Source: an uncultured Eubacteriales bacterium (GTDB lineage Bacteria > Bacillota > Clostridia > Oscillospirales > Acutalibacteraceae). Taken from it: a stretch of 6,190 nt of DNA. Numbering within the stretch: the first letter of the stretch is position 1; every line of letters starts with the position of its first letter. Where the stretch lies: NCBI GenBank assembly GCA_900321595.1, contig ONWP01000067.1, positions 1-6,190 of the forward strand, given 5' to 3'. The position numbers and the translations under genes were made by a program. Of this stretch, positions 1 through 4,955 are shown one piece after another. A model generated the notes under the pieces. The model was not told the origin of the DNA and made no database searches. It saw only the letters and a list, made by a program, of their open reading frames with translations.

Positions 1-1752
1 AAGAAAGCACAGCTGACCTATCAGCAGGTCGTCAGTATGTTCCAGCAGAATCAGATCGAGTCCTACGAGCTGAATCTGTCCAACCGGACGCTTGTTTACA
101 CCAAGCGCGGGGAAAAGACGCCGCTCAAGTATACGGTGCCGAATGTGGAACTGTTCCTCAACGACGTGCATGAGCTGGCGAAGCGAAACAGCGTTAAATA
201 CAACTATGTGCCGGGTTCCGGCGGTTCGTGGCTGCTGAGCGTGCTGCCCAGCGCGGTTACGATGCTGCTGCTGGTCGGGTTGATGTTCTTTATGTTCCGT
301 CGCATCAACTCCACCATGATGAGCGACACGAACCGCACGATCAGCTTCGGAAAGGCGCGCGTCAAGACCCGGGACGAAAACAACAAGGTCACCTTTGACG
401 ACGTCGCCGGATGCGACGAGGAAAAGGAGGAGCTCAGAGAGCTCGTCACGTTCCTGCGGGATCCCGAGCGGTTCCAGACGCTCGGCGCGAGAGTGCCGAA
501 GGGCGTTCTGCTCGTCGGCCCGCCCGGTACAGGTAAGACTCTGCTCGCGAAGGCAGTCGCCGGTGAAGCGGACGTCCCGTTTTTCTCGATCTCCGGCTCT
601 GATTTCGTTGAAATGTACGTCGGCGTCGGCGCGTCACGCGTCAGAGATCTGTTTAATCAGGCAAAAAAGGCGTCGCCTTCCATCATTTTTATCGATGAGA
701 TCGACGCGGTCGGCCGTCACAGAGGCGCCGGCATGGGCGGCGGACACGATGAACGTGAGCAGACGCTGAACCAGATGCTCGTCGAGATGGACGGCTTCGC
801 GAAAAATGAGTCCGTCATCATCATCGCGGCGACAAACCGACCTGATATCCTTGACCCGGCGCTGCTGCGACCCGGCCGGATCGACCGGCAGGTCATGGTC
901 GGTTACCCGGATATCAAGGGCAGAGAGGCGATCCTGAAGGTGCACGCGAAGGGAAAACCGATCGGACCCGACGTGCAGCTTGACGTCATCGCCAAGTCCA
1001 CAGCCGGCTTTACCGGCGCGGATCTGGAAAACCTGCTGAATGAGGCTGCGCTGCTGGCGGGTCGCCGCGGCAAGCACGCCATCACGATGGATGAGATCAA
1101 GGAGGCCACAGTCAAGGTTGTGGTCGGTACGGAGAAGCGCTCGCACAAGATGAGCGACAAGGAAAAACGCATCACCGCCTATCATGAGGCCGGACACGCG
1201 GTCGCCGCGTACTATATGCCGGATCAGGATCCCGTGCAGGAGATCTCCATCATCCCCAGAGGCATGGCGGGCGGCTACACGATGCAGATCCCGGACGAGG
1301 ATCGTTCCTACGAGTCGAAGAAGAGCATGCTGCAGGAGCTTGTCGTGCTGCTGGGCGGCCGCGTCAGCGAGGCGCTGACGTTCGACGACATCACGACCGG
1401 CGCGTCCAATGATATTCAGCGCGCCAGCGACATCGCGCGTAAAATGGTGACCAAGTACGGCATGAGCCGCGAGCTGGGGCCCATCTCCTTTACGTCCGAT
1501 CACGACGAGGTGTTCCTGGGACGTGATTACGGATCGATCCGCAACTACTCCGAGAATATCGCGGCGAAGATCGACGAGGTCGTCGGGCAGATCATGGCAG
1601 GCGCTTATACGGAGTGTGAGGAGATCCTCACCGCGCACGCCGATCAGGTGAAGGCGGTCGCCGAGTATCTGATCGTGAACGAAAAGGCAGACGCCGAAAC
1701 CTTCAAGCGGCTGATGGGCGGCGCTTCTGACGAAGCGGCGGAGCAGTCGTAA
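1..1752 (+). CDS. ftsH: ATP-dependent zinc metalloprotease FtsH (5' partial)
   Basis: Membrane-bound AAA+ protease that extracts and degrades misassembled membrane proteins and some short-lived cytosolic regulators. The frame is open to base 1, and the residues before the Met codon at 37 (LTYQQVV...) fit the start of the FtsH extracytoplasmic domain, so the true start and the first membrane helix lie upstream; 583 residues are present. Seen in order: extracytoplasmic domain (bases 1-228), second membrane helix (about 229-297), Walker A GPPGTGKT (517-540), pore segment with MYVGVG, Walker B IIFIDEID (682-705), second region of homology with the arginine-finger segment LLRPGRIDR, zinc-protease motif HEAGH (1183-1197), and the third zinc ligand Asp in GASNDI (codon 1411-1413). 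All catalytic residues are intact and the C-terminus appears complete. It is followed after 26 nt by the sugar transferase, consistent with an operon. Identification is secure; only the N-terminus is missing. Confidence 0.98.
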   Translation, partial: KKAQLTYQQVVSMFQQNQIESYELNLSNRTLVYTKRGEKTPLKYTVPNVELFLNDVHELAKRNSVKYNYVPGSGGSWLLSVLPSAVTMLLLVGLMFFMFRRINSTMMSDTNRTISFGKARVKTRDENNKVTFDDVAGCDEEKEELRELVTFLRDPERFQTLGARVPKGVLLVGPPGTGKTLLAKAVAGEADVPFFSISGSDFVEMYVGVGASRVRDLFNQAKKASPSIIFIDEIDAVGRHRGAGMGGGHDEREQTLNQMLVEMDGFAKNESVIIIAATNRPDILDPALLRPGRIDRQVMVGYPDIKGREAILKVHAKGKPIGPDVQLDVIAKSTAGFTGADLENLLNEAALLAGRRGKHAITMDEIKEATVKVVVGTEKRSHKMSDKEKRITAYHEAGHAVAAYYMPDQDPVQEISIIPRGMAGGYTMQIPDEDRSYESKKSMLQELVVLLGGRVSEALTFDDITTGASNDIQRASDIARKMVTKYGMSRELGPISFTSDHDEVFLGRDYGSIRNYSENIAAKIDEVVGQIMAGAYTECEEILTAHADQVKAVAEYLIVNEKADAETFKRLMGGASDEAAEQS

Positions 1753-1778
1753 AAACTGACAAAAGGCAGAATCATTTC

Positions 1779-3149
1779 ATGAAGAAGCAGAACGAGGCGA
1801 GCGTGAACGGAATACGGACGGTGTTCAGTTTTCTGATCGCCCTGCTTCATACAGCGGCATTCTTCTATCTGGTCTTCTTCCGGTATAACCGGCAGTTTGA
1901 GGCGCCGCTGTATACCGGCGGTTATCTGATCGTTGCCATGTATGCGGCAGGGATCGGCGGTCTGCTGCTGATCATGGGCGGCTTTCGGATCGGGATTGAG
2001 CGTATGTTCAACCTGGCGCTGGCGCACGGGATCAGCATCGTGATCGTGGATGTGATCTCTTATTTCGAGCTGAGTCTGATCTATCGTGCGTTCCTGCCGG
2101 TGCTGCCCATCGCGATCATGTTCGCGGCGCAGCTCGCGGCCTCCGCGCTCTGGATCTACATCGGGACGCTGGTTTGGCGCAAAAACGTCGCGGTCAAGAA
2201 CATGATCCTCGTCTATGGCGACAAAAACGCGGAGCAGCTGGTCTATACGGTGCTTGCGCGTGAGGATATCTGCCGCATTCAGGAGTCTGTGTGTTACAGC
2301 CCCGGCGACGATCTGTCCGCCGTGGAGGCGCGTATCCTGCAATATGATACGGTTCTGGTTTACCGGATCGAAAGCGCTGTGCGCAACGACCTGCTGAAGT
2401 TCTGTTATCAGAACGACATCGAGGTCTATCTGCCGCCGCGCATCTCCGACATCATGATCCGCGGCGCGTCCGAGGTCAACACCTTTGACAGCCCGATGAT
2501 CTCCTGCCGCGTCTGCACGCTGTCGCCGGAACAGCGGTTCGTCAAGCGCGCGTTCGATCTGACGGCAAGCGCGATCGCGCTCGTCGTGCTGTCGCCGCTC
2601 TTCGCGGTCATCGCGCTGAGCATCAAGCTCGGCGACCGCGGCCCCGTTTTGTACAAGCAGAAGCGTGTGACGGAAAACGGGCGTGTTTTCGAGATCTATA
2701 AGTTTCGATCCATGATCGTTGACGCGGAGAAAAACGGCGCGGTCAAGGCGACGGAACACGACGCGAGAGTGACGCCCGTCGGCCGTGTGCTGCGCGCGCT
2801 GCGGCTCGATGAGCTGCCGCAGCTGGTCAATATCCTCAAGGGCGATATGTCCGTCGTCGGCCCCCGTCCGGAACGGGTCGAGAATCATGAGGAATACTGT
2901 GCGAAGCTGCCGGAATTTGTGTTTCGCACCAAGGTCAAGGCCGGCTTGACCGGCTACGCCCAGATCATGGGCAAATACAATACGTCGCCCTATGATAAGC
3001 TTCTTTTGGATCTGATCTATATTCAGAAGTTCTCTTTCTTCCTGGATCTTCGGCTGATCCTGCAGACCATCAAGATCCTGTTCGTCAGGGAGAGCACAGA
3101 GGGCTTCGAGCAACCGGATAACGGAAAGGACGGAAACGATTATGGCTGA
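1779..3149 (+). CDS. Polyprenyl-phosphate sugar phosphotransferase (bacterial sugar transferase family)
   Basis: 456-residue membrane enzyme expected to transfer a sugar-1-phosphate from a nucleotide sugar to undecaprenyl phosphate, the first step of a surface glycan or glycoprotein pathway. N-terminal half: four predicted membrane helices (about residues 14-34, 44-67, 77-98, 106-131), then a soluble segment (about 140-250). C-terminal half: typical catalytic domain with the entry helix after KRAFDL (256-282), DRGPVLYKQKRV (286-297), FEIYKFRSM (304-312), the Asp-Glu dyad in RLDELPQL (D344, E345), VGPRPE (360-365) and KAGLTGYAQ (387-395). This is the long WbaP/WcaJ-like architecture, not the short PglC-like form. 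The sugar substrate cannot be read from sequence. The ATG at 1779 follows a weak purine-rich site (AAAGGCAG, about 1762-1769). No glycosyltransferase, flippase or polymerase is visible, so it looks like an orphan initiating enzyme. The stop overlaps the next gene by 8 nt. Confidence 0.93.
   Translation: MKKQNEASVNGIRTVFSFLIALLHTAAFFYLVFFRYNRQFEAPLYTGGYLIVAMYAAGIGGLLLIMGGFRIGIERMFNLALAHGISIVIVDVISYFELSLIYRAFLPVLPIAIMFAAQLAASALWIYIGTLVWRKNVAVKNMILVYGDKNAEQLVYTVLAREDICRIQESVCYSPGDDLSAVEARILQYDTVLVYRIESAVRNDLLKFCYQNDIEVYLPPRISDIMIRGASEVNTFDSPMISCRVCTLSPEQRFVKRAFDLTASAIALVVLSPLFAVIALSIKLGDRGPVLYKQKRVTENGRVFEIYKFRSMIVDAEKNGAVKATEHDARVTPVGRVLRALRLDELPQLVNILKGDMSVVGPRPERVENHEEYCAKLPEFVFRTKVKAGLTGYAQIMGKYNTSPYDKLLLDLIYIQKFSFFLDLRLILQTIKILFVRESTEGFEQPDNGKDGNDYG
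3123..3130 (+). promoter_or_regulatory. Shine-Dalgarno site inside the sugar transferase gene
   Basis: GGAAAGGA lies 11 nt before the ATG at 3142, within the last codons of the preceding gene. It supports the start chosen for the cyclophilin-like gene and, with the 8-nt overlap, suggests coupled translation of the two proteins. Confidence 0.65.
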
Positions 3150-3879
3150 AAAGAAAGAACTGGAAAAGAAATCGCTTGAGAGCGGGAAACCTGCGCGCAA
3201 CATCAGGCTGTCGGTCGTCGTTGCCGCGATCGTCGCGGTGACAGCTGCGCTGGTGATCGCTGCGGTTCTCCTGTCGCACGGCGGCAAGGAATTCTATGCG
3301 GAGTATCCCACCGGCGGCGAGATCGTGACCGTGGACGTGGAAAAGAATCCGGTCGCGACGGTGAAGCTTTCCGACGGGACGAGTTTTGACATCGAGCTGT
3401 GCTATTACGCGGCGCCCAACACGGTCGCGGATTTCATCGCGCTGGCCGAGGCCGGTCAGTACAACGGCATGGCGTTCAATCAAGTCAAAAAGGGCTATAA
3501 TTACGTGATGCTCAACAACGCGGACGGCGTTTACACGCCTACGTATTATATCCAGCGCGAGCTTGGCAAGGACTCCGGTCATCCGCTGTCTCATACGCGC
3601 GGCGTGGTATCCATGCAGCCTGTGCGCATCGGCGACGATACGGTCACCGGTCAGTTCTTTGTGGTGACGACGGACGCGGCGTTCCTGGATAAGAATTACT
3701 CGGCGTTCGGAAAAATCTCAGAAGAGGATATGGCGATCTTTGACAAGATCGTTGCGATGGAGCCGAACAGCGACGGAATGATCGAAAACCCGATCTCGAT
3801 CAAATCGGTCACAGTGGAGACGTACGGCGTCGATTTTCCGAAGCCGGTCATCATCCCCATTCAGAAGGACGCCAAATAA
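3142..3879 (+). CDS. Membrane-anchored cyclophilin-like protein, probable inactive isomerase
   Basis: 245 residues. A Lys/Glu-rich cytoplasmic start (1-21) leads into one membrane helix (about 22-45), placing the rest outside the cell. Residues about 68-230 have the cyclophilin (PpiA-type peptidyl-prolyl isomerase) fold signature: APNTVADFIALAEAGQYNG, GVVSMQ, GQFFVV (170-175) and FLDKNYSAFGKI (181-192). The active site is degenerate. Where active cyclophilins, including the next gene, have FHR...GF-M-x-Q, this one has FNQ (112-114) followed by GYNYV, so the catalytic Arg becomes Gln and the Phe, Met and Gln positions become Tyr, Asn and Val. It aligns with the next protein over the whole domain, including the tail IKSVTVETYGV versus IKSVTVDTKGV, so the two are paralogues. 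An extracytoplasmic chaperone or binding role without isomerase activity is my inference; weak residual activity cannot be excluded. Confidence 0.88.
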   Translation: MAEKKELEKKSLESGKPARNIRLSVVVAAIVAVTAALVIAAVLLSHGGKEFYAEYPTGGEIVTVDVEKNPVATVKLSDGTSFDIELCYYAAPNTVADFIALAEAGQYNGMAFNQVKKGYNYVMLNNADGVYTPTYYIQRELGKDSGHPLSHTRGVVSMQPVRIGDDTVTGQFFVVTTDAAFLDKNYSAFGKISEEDMAIFDKIVAMEPNSDGMIENPISIKSVTVETYGVDFPKPVIIPIQKDAK

Positions 3880-3899
3880 ACGAACGCGAGGTGTAATCG

Positions 3900-4628
3900 A
3901 TGCATAAGAAACGGATCAGCGTGATTCTCGCCGTTTGTCTGCTTTTCAGCCTGGTCTGCGCGTTTTCAGGCTGCGTGAAGAAGGCGGAGCAGTCCGACGC
4001 GAAGACGACCGCGCCTGCGGGGCAGGCCGGCACAAAGACAGGCAATAATGAGAATTTAGAAAATGACGCGAAAACGTCGAAAGACAACAGCGAATTCCAC
4101 GCCGAGAGCAATCCGGTCGTGACGATCACGATGAACGACGGCGGCGTCATCACGGTGGAGCTGTTCCCGGCGCAGGCGCCCAATACGGTGAATAATTTCA
4201 TCTCCCTGGCGAACAAAGGCTTTTATGACGGCGTGACGTTCCATCGGATCATCAGCGGATTCATGATCCAGGGCGGCGATCCGAAGGGCAACGGGACCGG
4301 CGGCCCGGGGTACAGCATCGCAGGAGAATTCAATATCAACGGCTTTGACAATCCCATATCGCATCTGCGCGGCACGATCTCCATGGGCAGAACCAGCGCC
4401 AGCTACGACAGCGCCGGCAGCCAGTTTTTCATCTGTCATCAGGATTCGCCGCATCTGGACGGGCAGTACGCTGCGTTCGGACAGGTGCTCGACGGGCAGG
4501 ACGTCGTCGACCGGATCGCCGAGACGCGCACAGACGCGGGCGACAAGCCGATCAAGCCGGTCGTGATCAAGAGCGTCACCGTCGATACCAAGGGCGTCAC
4601 CTATGCGGAGCCTGTCACGGTTTCGTGA
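3900..4628 (+). CDS. Cyclophilin-type peptidyl-prolyl cis-trans isomerase lipoprotein
   Basis: 242 residues. A lipoprotein signal peptide (KKR, hydrophobic core 7-22, then FSGC with Cys25 as the lipidated residue) predicts attachment to the outer face of the membrane. A low-complexity linker rich in Lys, Thr, Asn and Ala (about 26-70) precedes the cyclophilin domain (about 71-235). The active-site motifs are intact: FHRIISGFMIQGGD (114-127, catalytic Arg116), GTISMGR, GSQFFI (173-178) and HLDGQYAAFGQV (185-196). The Trp and His of human cyclophilin A at the last motif are His and Tyr here; I judge such substitutions common in bacterial forms. It should catalyse proline isomerisation during folding of secreted proteins. 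The ATG at 3900 has a good ribosome site (GCGAGGTG, 3886-3893) and lies 20 nt after the paralogous gene, so co-transcription is likely. No convincing terminator follows it; the next one is at 4906-4935. Confidence 0.95.
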   Translation: MHKKRISVILAVCLLFSLVCAFSGCVKKAEQSDAKTTAPAGQAGTKTGNNENLENDAKTSKDNSEFHAESNPVVTITMNDGGVITVELFPAQAPNTVNNFISLANKGFYDGVTFHRIISGFMIQGGDPKGNGTGGPGYSIAGEFNINGFDNPISHLRGTISMGRTSASYDSAGSQFFICHQDSPHLDGQYAAFGQVLDGQDVVDRIAETRTDAGDKPIKPVVIKSVTVDTKGVTYAEPVTVS

Positions 4629-4662
4629 TTCTGCGCAAAAAATAATACAGAAATTTGTCAGG

Positions 4663-4714
4663 TTTTTAAATTTTCAAAAAACATCTTGCATCGGCAGATA
4701 AAGCATGATATACT
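4663..4714 (+). promoter_or_regulatory. Strong vegetative promoter with UP-like A/T tracts and extended -10
   Basis: The AT-rich gap contains TTGCAT (4686-4691), a 17-nt spacer, and TATACT (4709-4714) preceded by TGA (4706-4708), an extended -10. The predicted start site is near 4721. Directly upstream, bases 4663-4681 form alternating T and A tracts (TTTTTAAATTTTCAAAAAA) at about -58 to -40, where an UP element would contact the RNA polymerase alpha subunit. All parts have the correct spacing. It would drive the small ORF at 4748 with a leader of about 27 nt. Two CATGAT copies, 11 nt apart (4704-4709 and 4715-4720), flank the -10 region. Confidence 0.8.
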
Positions 4715-4731
4715 CATGATGAACTAAAATG

Positions 4732-4739
4732 AAAGGAAG
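4732..4739 (+). promoter_or_regulatory. Shine-Dalgarno site of the small ORF
   Basis: AAAGGAAG lies 8 nt before the ATG at 4748, a good sequence at near-ideal spacing. It is one of the main reasons to treat the 45-codon ORF as translated, not as a chance reading frame. Confidence 0.75.
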
Positions 4740-4747
4740 TAATCACG

Positions 4748-4885
4748 ATGAAAGCTCTTCTGAAAATCATGAAGATTCTCCTGAAGATCCTGAAGCCGCT
4801 TATCAAGCTTGATCTCAAGAACGGCTACTTCAACGATCTGCTTGCGCAGCTGTTCGGTGAGGAAGCTTCGAACCTGTTTGCGTAA
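4748..4885 (+). CDS. 45-residue cationic amphipathic helical peptide, unknown function
   Basis: I do not recognise a family. The ORF has its own promoter, ribosome site and terminator, so it looks like a complete single-gene unit. The N-terminal half is Lys/Leu/Ile-rich, with Lys at residues 2, 6, 9, 13, 16, 20 and 24 (spacing 4,3,4,3,4,4). At 100 degrees per residue all seven fall between 160 and 240 degrees, so residues 2-21 should form a strongly amphipathic helix, with Pro17 as a possible kink. A turn at NGY (25-27) is followed by a second, acidic amphipathic segment (about 28-44: Asp30, Glu38, Glu39, with Phe/Leu at 28, 31, 32, 35, 36, 43, 44). Net charge is about +3. There is no Cys or Trp, no signal peptide with a cleavage site, and no neutral membrane-spanning stretch. 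A peripheral membrane-binding peptide is the simplest reading. Alternatives are a secreted lytic peptide, a protease regulator, or a leader peptide for radA. No transporter or immunity gene is adjacent. Confidence 0.8.
   Translation: MKALLKIMKILLKILKPLIKLDLKNGYFNDLLAQLFGEEASNLFA
4757..4819 (+). repeat. Degenerate 21-nt (heptad) tandem repeat within the small ORF
   Basis: Codons 4-24 divide into three seven-codon units: LLKIMKI (4757-4777), LLKILKP (4778-4798) and LIKLDLK (4799-4819). Units 1 and 2 are identical at 15 of 21 bases; unit 3 is more diverged. The repeat fixes the 4,3 spacing of the lysines. It may reflect past tandem duplication or simply selection for an amphipathic helix. Confidence 0.5.
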
Positions 4886-4905
4886 TCAACACGGTCAAGT
4901 CCGTA

Positions 4906-4935
4906 CCGTCGGCAGTGATGCCGACGGGTTTTTTT
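4906..4935 (+). terminator. Strong intrinsic terminator
   Basis: A perfect 9-bp stem (CCGTCGGCA at 4906-4914 with TGCCGACGG at 4919-4927), seven pairs being G-C, closes a GTGA loop of the GNRA type. One G and seven T (4929-4935) follow. It ends the small ORF's transcript (about 215 nt from the predicted start) and, as no other terminator is visible, probably also any transcript coming from ftsH. It lies 20 nt before the radA start codon. Confidence 0.92.
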
Positions 4936-4945
4936 CTGAAACCCT

Positions 4946-4950
4946 GGTGA
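4946..4950 (+). promoter_or_regulatory. Shine-Dalgarno site of radA; decides between two tandem ATGs
   Basis: GGTGA ends 2 nt before the ATG at 4953 and 5 nt before the in-frame ATG at 4956. The second spacing is the more workable one, and it gives the usual MAK... start of RadA, so 4956 is preferred. The site is weak to moderate. Confidence 0.55.
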
Positions 4951-4955
4951 AAATG

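Noticed and set aside
37..39. ATG at 37 as the start of ftsH
   Set aside because: The frame is open back to base 1, the residues before it fit the FtsH extracytoplasmic domain, no ribosome site precedes it, and starting there would lose the first membrane helix.
634..1638. Reverse-strand ORF of 334 codons
   Set aside because: Entirely antisense to the conserved AAA+ and protease domains of ftsH, with Asp/Arg/His-rich low-information translation and no ribosome site that I could see.
1644..3287. Long reverse-strand ORF of 547 codons
   Set aside because: It lies antisense across the sugar transferase gene; its translation is rich in Arg, Asp, His and Gln with no recognisable domain, as expected from the complement of a GC-rich coding frame.
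4655..4660. TTGTCA as an alternative -35 box
   Set aside because: It is close to consensus but no acceptable -10 lies 16-18 nt downstream; the TTGCAT/TATACT pair fits far better.
4629..4675. Possible terminator just after the lipoprotein gene (TTCTG/CAGAA, and GAAATTT/AAATTTTC)
   Set aside because: The stems are only 5-7 bp, A/T-rich or with a 14-nt loop, and lack a proper GC stem plus T tract. The A/T tracts are better explained as promoter upstream sequence.
4748..4885. Classical bacteriocin operon
   Set aside because: There is no leader with a double-Gly site, no modification enzyme, transporter or immunity gene next to the small ORF, and its C-terminal half is acidic. A leaderless lytic peptide is not excluded.
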